Source of the DNA: Desulfobacteraceae bacterium
GTDB taxonomy: Bacteria > Desulfobacterota > DSM-4660 > Desulfatiglandales > Desulfatiglandaceae
Assembly: GCA_030612945.1 (NCBI GenBank)
Contig: JAUWMY010000164.1
Location: 1-6,215 of the forward strand
Direction: 5' to 3'
Length of the DNA: 6,215 bases
The notes under the pieces were generated by a model that was not told the origin of the DNA, did no database searches, and saw only the letters and a list, made by a program, of their open reading frames with translations. Within the stretch, counting starts at the first letter, position 1. Each line of letters starts with the position of its first letter. The position numbers and the translations under genes are program-made. Shown here one piece after another: positions 1 through 6,060 of this stretch.

Positions 1-935
1 CGAAAGATTAAAATGAGCAACAGCCCTATAGCTATTATGACCTCGCTGATTCCATAGGCTTCCATAGTTTCCTCCAGTGGCCTTAGAACCTCTGACACCA
101 GGCTCAACATAACAGCGGCAAAGGTAGCACCCGTAATACTCCCTGAACCTCCTACCACAACCATTACCACAAGATTGAAGGTCATAACTACAGAAAATGA
201 AGTAGGGGTAATTACCGTCACCAGATGAGCCCATAATCCCCCTCCCACCCCGGCAAAGAAAGCCCCCAAAGCAAAGGCCATTATACGTGTTCCGGTCAGG
301 GAAACCCCCAGGCATTCAGCGGCCATTTCGTTCTCCCTGATGGCCAGCATACTACGGCCCAGTGAAGAATGCTTGACCTTCCAGCATACATAGACTGTGA
401 TTACCACCCACAGGTAGACCCACCATAAATTGGTCATCATGGGCAGGCCATTGAGTCCCAAAGGACCACGAGTAAAACTCTCCATATTTGTTATAAGGAC
501 CTGAAGGATAATGAGAAAACCCAGAGTGGCAACTGCCAGGTAATGCCCTTTGAGTCTTAAGACCGGAAATCCAACGAGGAAGGCGGCAAGGGTAGCGCTG
601 AGCCCGCCCAAAATCAGGGCAGGCAGGAGCGGCCATTGCTGTGCAGCCAGCCAGGCCGGAAGAGCAGGCAACAGCATTGCCTTTCGAGCCACAGGAAAGG
701 TCAGGATGGCTGCCACATATCCTCCCACTGCCATAAACGCCGGGTGACCCAAAGAGAAGAGACCTGTAAAACCATTTGTCAGATTGAGGCTAACAGCCAG
801 GATTATATTAATACCCGCAAAGCATACGATGGAGAGGATGTAGTCATTCATGGTACTGCGCAGAACAAAAACCAGGATCCCACCGGCCAGAATCAGCATG
901 GGAAAGAACCATCTATGACCATTCCATCCCATCAT
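1..935 (-). CDS. livM: LivM-type branched-chain amino acid ABC transporter permease (C-terminus cut by window edge)
   Basis: This is one of the two inner-membrane permeases of a HAAT-family importer. With LivH it forms the channel that passes branched-chain or related amino acids from a periplasmic binding protein, powered by LivG and LivF. The 311 visible residues are very hydrophobic, with roughly eight membrane segments. Family landmarks are a GLFSLGHPAFMAVGGY segment (residues 58-73), RLKGHYLAVATLGF (127-140), and the cytoplasmic ATPase-contact (EAA-like) loop SLGRSMLAIRENEMAAECLG (191-210). The reading frame is still open at base 1; judging from the family, only the last few to about 30 residues are missing. 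The start is the ATG whose ATGA overlaps the livH stop, preceded by GAGGAG five bases upstream. A second ATG directly follows and cannot be excluded. It is the last visible gene of the operon. Confidence 0.94.
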   Translation of the reverse strand, partial: MMGWNGHRWFFPMLILAGGILVFVLRSTMNDYILSIVCFAGINIILAVSLNLTNGFTGLFSLGHPAFMAVGGYVAAILTFPVARKAMLLPALPAWLAAQQWPLLPALILGGLSATLAAFLVGFPVLRLKGHYLAVATLGFLIILQVLITNMESFTRGPLGLNGLPMMTNLWWVYLWVVITVYVCWKVKHSSLGRSMLAIRENEMAAECLGVSLTGTRIMAFALGAFFAGVGGGLWAHLVTVITPTSFSVVMTFNLVVMVVVGGSGSITGATFAAVMLSLVSEVLRPLEETMEAYGISEVIIAIGLLLILIF

Positions 936-1825
936 GCTTTCTCCTCAGTCTTCCGGCCCAAAAGCCCATTAGGTAATACAAGGAGGATCATAATCAGGGT
1001 GGTGAACACAAACGCATCCCGATAGGACGAATAAATGGGTGGCAAGAGACCTACGAAAAGGACTTCACCGAACCCAAGGAGATAGCCTCCAAGCATGGCG
1101 CCTGGGATAGATCCCACCCCCCCGATGACAGCGGCCACAAAGGCCTTAAGTCCCGGCACAAATCCAAGCAAAGGATCAATCTGGCCATATTTGCCGCCCC
1201 ACATCATGCCGGCCACACCAGCAAGACCGCTTCCAATGGCAAAAGCCAACATGATGGTGTGGTTGATGTTGATGCCCATGAGGCGGGCCACATTCAGGTT
1301 TTCTGCCGTGGCTCTCATGGCCATTCCCAATCGTGTGAACCTAACCAGTAAAACCAGAAAGATCATCAAAACCACGGCAGTGACCACAATGCCTAAATCA
1401 ATGGCGCGAAGAGAAACAGGTCCGAAATGATAGATAGTTTGAAGATAATCGGGGCAAAAGAAGTTCCGGGGCTGAGCAGTTAATAACAAAATACCGAGAT
1501 TCTGCAAAAGGATGGAAATGGCCAGAGATGTAATAAACCCGGTCACCTGGGGAGCTCCTCTCATGGGCCTGAAGGCCACGCGCTCAATGAGTATTCCCAT
1601 GAGTGCTCCACCGATGAAAACCAATATGATAATCACCGGAAAAGAGATTTTACCGCTTATGACCAGCCCCAGGGTCAGAAACGCACCGATCATAACGATG
1701 TCCCCATGGGCGAAATTGATAAGTCGTATGATCCCATAAATCATGGTAAAACCAATGGCTACGAGGGCATACATACTTCCCAAAATCAGACCATTTAGCA
1801 ATTGTTGTGCAATGTACCCGTCCAT
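932..1825 (-). CDS. livH: LivH-type branched-chain amino acid ABC transporter permease
   Basis: This is the partner permease of LivM in the inner membrane. The 297-residue protein has the usual family length and about eight hydrophobic segments. The N-terminal hallmark is MIYGIIRLINFAHGD (28-42), where INFAHGD is the most conserved LivH stretch. The ATPase-contact loop reads RLGMAMRATAENLNVARLMG, and a glycine-rich GVGSIPGAMLGGYLLG segment follows near the C-terminus. I chose the ATG at 1825, which shares one base with the livF stop (TGATG) and has a GGGGG run about six bases upstream. A TTG one codon earlier (1828) is possible but less likely. The overlaps at both ends imply tight co-translation with livF and livM. 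Substrate specificity cannot be read from the permease; amides, urea or aromatic acids are alternatives used by relatives of this family. Confidence 0.95.
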   Translation of the reverse strand: MDGYIAQQLLNGLILGSMYALVAIGFTMIYGIIRLINFAHGDIVMIGAFLTLGLVISGKISFPVIIILVFIGGALMGILIERVAFRPMRGAPQVTGFITSLAISILLQNLGILLLTAQPRNFFCPDYLQTIYHFGPVSLRAIDLGIVVTAVVLMIFLVLLVRFTRLGMAMRATAENLNVARLMGININHTIMLAFAIGSGLAGVAGMMWGGKYGQIDPLLGFVPGLKAFVAAVIGGVGSIPGAMLGGYLLGFGEVLFVGLLPPIYSSYRDAFVFTTLIMILLVLPNGLLGRKTEEKA

Positions 1826-2550
1826 CAAGTTGCCCCCAGATATGCCTTGCGGACTGCTTCGTTTTCTGCCAACTCCATACCAGTCCCGGAAAGGGTAATT
1901 TGGCCGGTTTCCATGACATAAGCCCTTTGAGCCAATTCAAGGGCCATAAGGGCATTTTGCTCCACCAAAAGGATCGTAGTGCCCTGAGCGTTAATTTGCT
2001 CAAGCATTTCGAATATTGTCTCCACCAGGAGGGGCGCCAGGCCCAGAGAAGGCTCATCAAGGAGAAGCAGTCTGGGCCTGCTCATCAAAGCCCTTCCAAT
2101 GGCAAGCATCATCTGTTCTCCTCCTGAAAGATTGCCTGCCGACTGCCGCCTCCTATCCCGCAGGATGGGGAAAAGTTCGCAGACCCATTGAAGATCCGAT
2201 TGAATAGCCTGCTTGTCCTTCCTGAGATATGCACCGATCAGCAGATTCTCCCACACATTGAGGTCAGAGAAGACCTGTCTGCCCTCAGGGCAGTGGGAGA
2301 TACCCATTTTCACTATCCCTTCAGCCGGCGCTTTCGTGATATCCCGCTGGGTTGTATCCGGGTCAGGTCTGAATAAAATTTTCCCTCGACGGGATCGAGT
2401 AAGCCCGGAAATGGTTGAAAGTGTTGTGGTCTTTCCTGCCCCGTTTGCTCCAATCAGGGCCACAATTTCCCCGTGTCTAACTTCCAAACTCACGCCCTTC
2501 AGGACATAGGTCTGCCCGATATACACATGACTATCTCGAATTTCAAGCAT
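1825..2550 (-). CDS. livF: LivF-type ABC transporter ATP-binding protein
   Basis: This is the second cytoplasmic ATPase of the importer, forming a heterodimer with LivG under the LivH/LivM channel. The 241 residues hold a complete ABC domain: Walker A GANGAGKT (34-41), signature LSGGEQ (141-146), Walker B LLLLDEP (161-167) and PEGR (88-91) in the Q-loop region. The H-loop position is VEQN (196-199), with Gln instead of His. That substitution is also found in E. coli LivF, so it is a family trait, not a defect. The segment between the domain's beta strands (RPDPDTTQRDIT, 61-72) looks a few residues longer than in typical LivF. I chose the ATG at 2550 because AAGGG lies 8 bases upstream of it and MLEIRD matches the normal LivF N-terminus. 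The in-frame ATG at 2556 would have only a 2-base spacing. The gene overlaps the livG 3' end by 8 bases. Confidence 0.95.
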   Translation of the reverse strand: MLEIRDSHVYIGQTYVLKGVSLEVRHGEIVALIGANGAGKTTTLSTISGLTRSRRGKILFRPDPDTTQRDITKAPAEGIVKMGISHCPEGRQVFSDLNVWENLLIGAYLRKDKQAIQSDLQWVCELFPILRDRRRQSAGNLSGGEQMMLAIGRALMSRPRLLLLDEPSLGLAPLLVETIFEMLEQINAQGTTILLVEQNALMALELAQRAYVMETGQITLSGTGMELAENEAVRKAYLGAT

Positions 2551-3337
2551 GTCCATGTCCCTTGGGCCTGCCCAGATAGGCTTCTATGACTCGAGGATCA
2601 TTCTGAATCTCCTCCGGGGTCCCAAGACAAAGGACTTTTCCCTGATCAATCACCTGGATACGCTGACAGGCCCCCATAATCACTTTCATATCATGCTCTA
2701 CAAGAAGAATGGTGAGATCATGCTCCTGATGGATCCTGGATATGAGCCGGATTATCTCATCTGTTTCTTGAGGGTTCATCCCGGCGGCAGGTTCATCTAA
2801 GAGAAGCAATTTAGGGGCAGTTGCAAGGGCCCTCCCCAGTTCGATCTTTCGTTGATCACCGTAAGGGAGATTTTCTGCGAGTTCATCCTTGTAGCCCATA
2901 AGGCCAAAGGTGTTCAGGATTTCCAGGGCGCGCTTCTCCATGGCCGCCTCGGAACGCCTCAAAATGGGAAGATTCATGACCGTCGCCCATAGCCCCGCAC
3001 CATGGCGCATATGAATTCCCACCTTAACATTATCAATAACCCGCAAACCGTTGAAAAGGCGAATATTCTGGAATGTGCGGGCCATTCCCAGAGCCGCGTT
3101 TCGATCAGGTTTAAACCCGGTGATATCCTTTCCCCTGAAAATAATTCGCCCCTTTGAAGGACGAATCACACCGGTTATGAGGTTGAAAACCGTGGTTTTA
3201 CCCGCTCCGTTAGGCCCGATGAGACCCATCAACTCACCCTCCTTCAGGGTAAGGTCATATCCCTCAAGGGCACGAACGCCTCCAAACTGCTTACCAAGTC
3301 CTTCTACTTTTAATAACAGGGATTCTTCAGTAGCCAT
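2543..3337 (-). CDS. livG: LivG-type ABC transporter ATP-binding protein
   Basis: This is the first cytoplasmic ATPase of the branched-chain amino acid importer and the first gene of the operon. The 264 residues carry Walker A GPNGAGKT (41-48), Q-loop Gln in FQNIRLF (Q90), signature LPYGDQRK (157-164), Walker B LLLLDEP (177-183, D181/E182), and H-loop LVEHD (212-216, H215). The C-terminal VIEAYLG (250-256) is the tail motif typical of LivG (BCA_ABC_TP_C region). The start at 3337 gives the normal N-terminus, and AAGGA sits 7 bases upstream. The frame stays open upstream to 3445, but that extension would run through the likely promoter and has no family resemblance. LivF is coupled downstream by an overlap of 8 to 14 bases. 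Confidence 0.95.
   Translation of the reverse strand: MATEESLLLKVEGLGKQFGGVRALEGYDLTLKEGELMGLIGPNGAGKTTVFNLITGVIRPSKGRIIFRGKDITGFKPDRNAALGMARTFQNIRLFNGLRVIDNVKVGIHMRHGAGLWATVMNLPILRRSEAAMEKRALEILNTFGLMGYKDELAENLPYGDQRKIELGRALATAPKLLLLDEPAAGMNPQETDEIIRLISRIHQEHDLTILLVEHDMKVIMGACQRIQVIDQGKVLCLGTPEEIQNDPRVIEAYLGRPKGHGHA
2559..2563 (-). promoter_or_regulatory. Shine-Dalgarno sequence that decides the livF start
   Basis: AAGGG on the minus strand lies inside the livG coding sequence. Its distance is 8 bases to the ATG at 2550 but only 2 bases to the ATG at 2556. This favours the shorter LivF and an 8-base overlap with livG. The assignment is based on spacing only. Confidence 0.5.
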
Positions 3338-3415
3338 TTTGGGATCCTTCACAGCACGGTTCACAGGCGAAAGGAACAGAGATTGTTGTAGGTGACATGA
3401 CAGACGAACCGAAAA

Positions 3416-3445
3416 AGGATATATCAGAGGCATCCTTCTTGTCAA
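3416..3445 (-). promoter_or_regulatory. Predicted sigma70-type promoter of the liv operon
   Basis: On the minus strand a perfect -35 box TTGACA (3445-3440) is followed after 18 bases by TATCCT (3421-3416), which matches four of six -10 consensus bases. Transcription would begin near 3409, giving a leader of roughly 70 bases before livG. A second TTGACT (3455-3450) just upstream has no usable -10 partner. The leader contains no obvious attenuator. This is a prediction from sequence only. Confidence 0.5.
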
Positions 3446-3572
3446 GAAAAGTCAAGGCCTTTGAACCGCCTTAAATAGCGTTTTTTTGCGATACCAATAT
3501 CAAACACGCTCATCTTTTTCCAATTTTCCGTTCACCGGGAAGAAAAAGTTAGCCTCCCTCGTTATTTTTTTA

Positions 3573-3601
3573 TTGACTTTTAGCATATTGGCACCTATAA
3601 T
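3573..3601 (+). promoter_or_regulatory. Strong sigma70-type promoter of the toxin-antitoxin operon
   Basis: TTGACT (3573-3578) and TATAAT (3596-3601) are separated by exactly 17 bases, which is near-perfect consensus spacing and sequence. An A/T-rich tract precedes the -35. Transcription should start near 3608, about 40 bases before the antitoxin start codon. The -10 box overlaps the left arm of the inverted repeat described as the operator, so repression by the antitoxin or toxin-antitoxin complex is likely. Confidence 0.8.
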
Positions 3602-3634
3602 ACGGCCCTGAATTAGGTGTTAAAATAGGTGCCA
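3589..3634 (+). promoter_or_regulatory. Probable autoregulatory operator of the toxin-antitoxin operon
   Basis: A perfect 10-bp inverted repeat has arms TGGCACCTAT (3589-3598) and ATAGGTGCCA (3625-3634), separated by 26 bases. A third AGGTG core lies at 3615-3619, in direct orientation with and 12 bp before the AGGTG of the right arm (3627-3631). The left CACCT core is 23 bp from the central one, so the three cores are spaced by about one and two helical turns. The left arm covers part of the -10 box. Type II antitoxins with ribbon-helix-helix folds commonly bind such repeated half-sites to repress their own operon. That this antitoxin binds here is inferred. Confidence 0.7.
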
Positions 3635-3647
3635 CAAAGGGGGTCGT

Positions 3648-3881
3648 ATGTTACAGACAAAATTTAGTATTGAAGAAATACAGGCCCGGTTTATAGGCAA
3701 TTATAAAGGCTACGGGTTCAAGGATAAAAGTTCTATGCTTCGGGCGGCCATAGATCATTTCAAGAAAAAAATGGAACTTGAAAGCCTAAGAAAATCTGCT
3801 GACTTGTATTCTGAAATCTACTCTAAAGATGATGATCTGAAAGAATTAACCGAAACAGCAGTAACCGGATGGCCGGAATGA
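3648..3881 (+). CDS. Type II antitoxin, probable ribbon-helix-helix (CopG-like), partner of MazF-family toxin
   Basis: This 77-residue, lysine- and glutamate-rich protein precedes and overlaps a MazF-like toxin, the classic antitoxin position. Residues about 4-35 (a short strand, then FKDKSSMLRAAIDHFKKK) fit a ribbon-helix-helix DNA-binding core with dimerising N-terminal strands. The acidic C-terminal part (SKDDDLKELTETAVTGWPE) is the expected toxin-binding tail, which would fold into or mask the RNA-binding groove. A strong AAAGGGGG ribosome-binding site precedes the start. It is not recognisably MazE or PemI by sequence, so I give no symbol; the antitoxin role rests mainly on context and size. 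It is probably protease-labile and autorepressing via the operator just upstream. Confidence 0.82.
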   Translation: MLQTKFSIEEIQARFIGNYKGYGFKDKSSMLRAAIDHFKKKMELESLRKSADLYSEIYSKDDDLKELTETAVTGWPE

Positions 3882-4234
3882 CAACGTTGAAAAGAGGTAT
3901 GGTTATTGATGTTAATCTTGATCCGACAATGGGTTCAGAAACTGGAAAAATCAGACCATGCATAATTGTAACCAATGATGTTTATAATGAAAGAGTCCCG
4001 GTTATTCAAGTTGTTCCAATTACTAAATGGAGTGCAAAAAAGGCCAGAATAAAAACGAACGTTGAAATCCAGCCTTCACCAGAAAATGGCCTCTCAAAAA
4101 AATCCATAGCCGACTGCCTGCAAACACGTCCTATCGATCATCGACATAGGTTGGTAAAAATTCGCGGGAAATTATCATCTATTAAGGCACAGGAAATAGA
4201 TCAATCTTTAAAGATAGTTTTTGAACTTAATTGA
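3869..4234 (+). CDS. mazF: MazF/PemK-family mRNA interferase toxin
   Basis: This is a predicted sequence-specific endoribonuclease that cuts mRNA and slows growth when its antitoxin is lost. The 121 residues (the usual MazF length is 110-120) show the family pattern: KRGMVIDVNLDPTMGSE (8-24), then GKIRPCIIVTND (26-37), PITKW (50-54), and the C-terminal DCLQTRPIDHRHRL (82-95). By comparison with studied MazF/Kid proteins, E24, R29 and T52 are the likely RNA-cleavage and binding residues, and all are present, so the toxin looks intact. Two starts are possible: ATG 3869 overlaps the antitoxin end by 13 bases, and ATG 3878 makes an ATGA overlap with the antitoxin stop. Neither has a strong ribosome-binding site, which suggests coupling that keeps toxin below antitoxin. 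The cleavage sequence cannot be predicted. Confidence 0.93.
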   Translation: MAGMTTLKRGMVIDVNLDPTMGSETGKIRPCIIVTNDVYNERVPVIQVVPITKWSAKKARIKTNVEIQPSPENGLSKKSIADCLQTRPIDHRHRLVKIRGKLSSIKAQEIDQSLKIVFELN

Positions 4235-4257
4235 TTTATCCGAGATGCAAAACCATC

Positions 4258-4281
4258 GCCGACGAGATAAGGGCTCTCGGC
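4258..4281. terminator. Weak hairpin between convergent toxin and hydrolase genes
   Basis: GCCGA-c-GAG (4258-4266) pairs with CTC-TCGGC (4274-4281) around a 7-base loop, giving eight base pairs with one bulged C. It lies in the 56-base gap between two convergent stop codons, where a bidirectional terminator is expected. Neither strand shows a strong T run after the stem: TGATGTTCTT follows on plus, and GATGGTTTTGC follows on minus. Intrinsic termination is therefore uncertain. Confidence 0.35.
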
Positions 4282-4290
4282 TGATGTTCT

Positions 4291-4932
4291 TCACAAAACT
4301 ATTACTTGCCCTACCCCACCCTCGATATATTTTTGCGGGTATAAAGACTTTAACTCTTTCATATGTTGAGTACAATGGGCAGGACAAATCACCTCAAAGT
4401 CTTCGAACAATTCATATTCACTAAATCCGTGTAAGCCGCCAACAATCGCGTAGATCTCCCCAAACTGTGAAGCTGCTTCCAGAATATGTGTCATCTTTGG
4501 ATGTGAGCATCCCGCAATTAAAACCACACCTTTGTCTGTTTTGATGGCCATTATTTGTTCTATATGATCGAGTTCACCTGTGGAAAAAACATTTTCATGA
4601 ATTTTCAGAGGTGCGCTCACAGAAATCACATTCTTTTCACCACGAACCCCACGTAATGAGCTGGGAAGATAAATGTTGACATCGCTTTTTACATTAAGAA
4701 AAGCCGATAGGCCACCTACATGATCAAAGTGTGCGTGGGAAATAAATACTTCATCAATGGAGGAAGGATCAATGCCGAGTTTTGCCATGTTATAAAGCAG
4801 TATGGAACCATTTGCGCCTGTATCAAAAAGAATTGTCGGCGTATTCTCTATTTCCACCAGACAAGAAAATCCCCAGTCAGCCTGAAGGCCTTTCTTATAC
4901 ACCACATTGTCATAAACAATTGTAATTTTCAT
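4291..4932 (-). CDS. Compact metallo-beta-lactamase-fold hydrolase, COG1237-like
   Basis: This 213-residue soluble protein has the binuclear metal-binding signature of the metallo-beta-lactamase fold: FDTGANG (36-42), HAHFDH (66-71), GCSHP (141-145), GGLHG (165-169) and CPAHCTQ (183-189). The GCSHP, GGLH and PAHCT trio is characteristic of COG1237, the group containing the archaeal enzyme annotated as a dihydropterin ribofuranosylaminobenzene 5'-phosphate synthase in methanopterin synthesis. Bacterial members mostly have no proven substrate, and I would not transfer that name. Relatives I recall are around 250 residues, so this is a short version. AAGGA lies nine bases before the start, and the ATGA junction with the DUF89 gene upstream implies co-translation. 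Its substrate may relate to the neighbouring phosphatase's, but this is inference. Confidence 0.85.
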   Translation of the reverse strand: MKITIVYDNVVYKKGLQADWGFSCLVEIENTPTILFDTGANGSILLYNMAKLGIDPSSIDEVFISHAHFDHVGGLSAFLNVKSDVNIYLPSSLRGVRGEKNVISVSAPLKIHENVFSTGELDHIEQIMAIKTDKGVVLIAGCSHPKMTHILEAASQFGEIYAIVGGLHGFSEYELFEDFEVICPAHCTQHMKELKSLYPQKYIEGGVGQVIVL

Positions 4933-5789
4933 ATTCGATAATCCTTAAATTCGGAATTCTTCAATATAATATCGCCCTTTTCAACGCCTATGTCATTTGC
5001 TATTACATGGCATTTCACTTTCAGAAGAAAAAATATGGGCCTTCTCTCATTAGAAAGGGCCTCATAATTCCCCTGCCCTTTACTTATTATAAAGTTTGCA
5101 TTGTCATATATTTTTTTAAACTCAGCATTGCACGTTCCGAGAATCGTTCCCGGCGCATCCGTTCCGGATGATATTATTGTCGCTACCTTATCAATCCCTG
5201 CCTGAATAGCATCTTCGTATGTTGCATCATTTATGATAGGGACATCCCTGACAACATAAGTCACAGGCTTTTTCATCTCCTCTATCAAAACTCGGTCAAA
5301 AACGCATTCACCCGCATTATCACCAATATACAAAATTTCACTGCTTTCATTCAATTGGACTTTGAATTTCTCATAATCGCATATTGCAAAGTCTTTCCTA
5401 AGTATCTCATAGACCTCTTTTTCTATATTGAAGTGACTGTTCGCCCCAAAGTCAATTACATTCCCGGCAATGGCAATTCTTATCGCTGTAAGGAGCGGAT
5501 CTTTCCCTTTCTTAACCTCATCCTTCAAAGATGGATACAATGTCAATGCCTTTTCAGTGCTTTCCCTTTTTATCTCTTTGTAGGGGTCCGGGATTCCGGT
5601 AATCTCACTCACTTTCTGATAAATAACCTTTCCACTTTCCGGTGGAGTGCTTTCAAGGGGGATGCTGCTCAGCATTCCTCCCACTTCATCTAAAAGTCTC
5701 TTTATCTTCTTTTCATCATTTGTTGCGATTCGACCCGCACGGAGCGCCTGTTCCATAAAGCAGGGGAAACAGTCAAGATATGTCTTCAT
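4929..5789 (-). CDS. DUF89 / ARMT1-like metal-dependent phosphatase
   Basis: This is a 286-residue cytoplasmic protein of the DUF89 family (PF01937, COG1578), whose studied members are metal-dependent phosphatases thought to clear damaged or excess phosphometabolites. It has the prokaryotic subtype's N-terminal CFPC pair (C7, C10), then GNVIDFG (109-115), YIGDNAGECVFD (154-165), RDVPIINDAT (181-190), SSGTDAPG (207-214) and SKGQGNYE (236-243). By analogy with eukaryotic ARMT1 proteins, D157, N158 and probably D188 bind the metal; that mapping is mine from memory. Length and ends look complete. AGAGG lies six bases before the ATG. It is the first gene of a two-gene unit with the COG1237-like hydrolase. 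No promoter stands out upstream, because the octamer repeat array begins 36 bases before the start codon. The physiological substrate is unknown. Confidence 0.9.
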   Translation of the reverse strand: MKTYLDCFPCFMEQALRAGRIATNDEKKIKRLLDEVGGMLSSIPLESTPPESGKVIYQKVSEITGIPDPYKEIKRESTEKALTLYPSLKDEVKKGKDPLLTAIRIAIAGNVIDFGANSHFNIEKEVYEILRKDFAICDYEKFKVQLNESSEILYIGDNAGECVFDRVLIEEMKKPVTYVVRDVPIINDATYEDAIQAGIDKVATIISSGTDAPGTILGTCNAEFKKIYDNANFIISKGQGNYEALSNERRPIFFLLKVKCHVIANDIGVEKGDIILKNSEFKDYRI

Positions 5790-5824
5790 AAAAAGCCTCT
5801 TGTAACATCAGATTTTAGATATAG

Positions 5825-5856
5825 TCAAATAGTTGACTGGTTAAGTGGTTGAGTTG
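5825..5856 (-). repeat. Degenerate 8-bp tandem array, left copy
   Basis: Read on the minus strand, four consecutive 8-base units occur: CAACTCAA, CCACTTAA, CCAGTCAA and CTATTTGA. The period is exact while the bases vary around CCACTTAA. The array lies 36 bases upstream of the DUF89 start, where that gene's promoter would be expected. Confidence 0.65.
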
Positions 5857-5885
5857 GGAAATTCAATTATTGTATTAATTTCAAT

Positions 5886-5910
5886 ATGTTACGAATATTA
5901 AAAGTAACAT
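5886..5910. repeat. Stem-loop with 7-bp perfect arms in left arm of palindrome
   Basis: ATGTTAC (5886-5892) is perfectly complementary to GTAACAT (5904-5910), with an 11-base A/T-rich loop. It sits within the left arm of the larger palindrome and could form either this local hairpin or the long-range pairing. Confidence 0.5.
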
Positions 5911-6006
5911 CTCAAAAAGTTCGGGTATTCCACCTGCTTCCCCCTTTTGCAAAGGGGGATTGAGGGGGATTTTTCTAATTCAGCCCGGATTTATTGAGAA
6001 CTTACT
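5903..6006. repeat. Long imperfect inverted repeat (inner arms of the composite element)
   Basis: The 23 bases at 5903-5925 match the reverse complement of 5984-6006 at 18 positions by eye, without gaps. The best block runs from CTCAA to TTCGGG on the left against CCCGG to TTGAG on the right. Similarity continues outward with small gaps to about 5884 on the left and 6023 on the right. The 58-base centre contains the G/C-rich hairpin. Confidence 0.6.
5940..5958. repeat. G/C-rich hairpin with adjoining GGGGGAT direct repeat
   Basis: CCCCCTTT (5940-5947) pairs perfectly with AAAGGGGG (5951-5958) around the loop TGC. GGGGGATT at 5954-5961 recurs at 5965-5972. Such CCCCCTTTnnnAAAGGGGG cores with a following GAGGGGGATT are, from memory, a common dispersed intergenic repeat in Desulfobacterota and some Nitrospirota. 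On the plus strand the downstream T run (5971-5975) comes too late for a classical terminator. Confidence 0.65.
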
Positions 6007-6024
6007 ATTAAAACGGTAAATATC

Positions 6025-6040
6025 TCCCGCCACGGCGGGA
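6025..6040. repeat. Short strong hairpin in right arm of palindrome
   Basis: TCCCGCC (6025-6031) and GGCGGGA (6034-6040) form seven perfect pairs around the dinucleotide AC. A two-base loop is sterically tight, so the real loop may open by one pair. The left arm has no counterpart, so this hairpin looks like an insertion that breaks the symmetry of the larger element. An A-rich rather than T-rich tract follows on plus, arguing against a plus-strand terminator. Confidence 0.55.
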
Positions 6041-6060
6041 CTAAAAACAAATATGTCCGT

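Larger units (their letters stand above)
3338..3647. other. Divergent intergenic region between livG and the toxin-antitoxin operon
   Basis: These 310 bases contain no convincing gene. They hold a minus-strand promoter for livG (about 3416-3445), a plus-strand promoter and operator for the toxin-antitoxin pair (3573-3634), and an A/T-rich stretch with T runs at 3561-3572 just upstream of the latter, which could act as an UP element. The part from about 3446 to 3560 has no feature I can name. Base composition becomes visibly AT-richer to the right of about 3470. Confidence 0.6.

Noticed and set aside
352..1025. Several open frames of 65 to 129 codons across livM and the livH end
   Set aside because: They lie antisense to or out of frame within well-supported permease genes and lack family motifs.
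1650..2060. 136-codon minus-strand frame across the livH/livF junction
   Set aside because: It is a shifted-frame shadow of livF and livH; the tryptophan- and proline-rich translation has no domain resemblance.
3327..3398. 23-codon leader reading frame on the minus strand overlapping the livG start
   Set aside because: It has no ribosome-binding site and no run of leucine, isoleucine or valine codons, and no alternative terminator hairpins are evident, so an attenuator peptide is not supported.
3338..3445. 36-residue N-terminal extension of LivG from a TTG at 3445
   Set aside because: It has no LivG-like sequence, runs through the predicted promoter, and the ATG at 3337 has a good AAGGA site and gives the normal family N-terminus.
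4221..4424. 67-codon plus-strand frame after the toxin gene
   Set aside because: Most of it is antisense to the hydrolase gene's C-terminal coding region, which carries conserved motifs; it also has no ribosome-binding site.
5811..5880. A promoter for the DUF89 gene within the octamer array
   Set aside because: TTGACT and TTGAAT occur on the minus strand, but none has a convincing -10 at 16-18 bases; the repeats themselves generate TTGA-like words.
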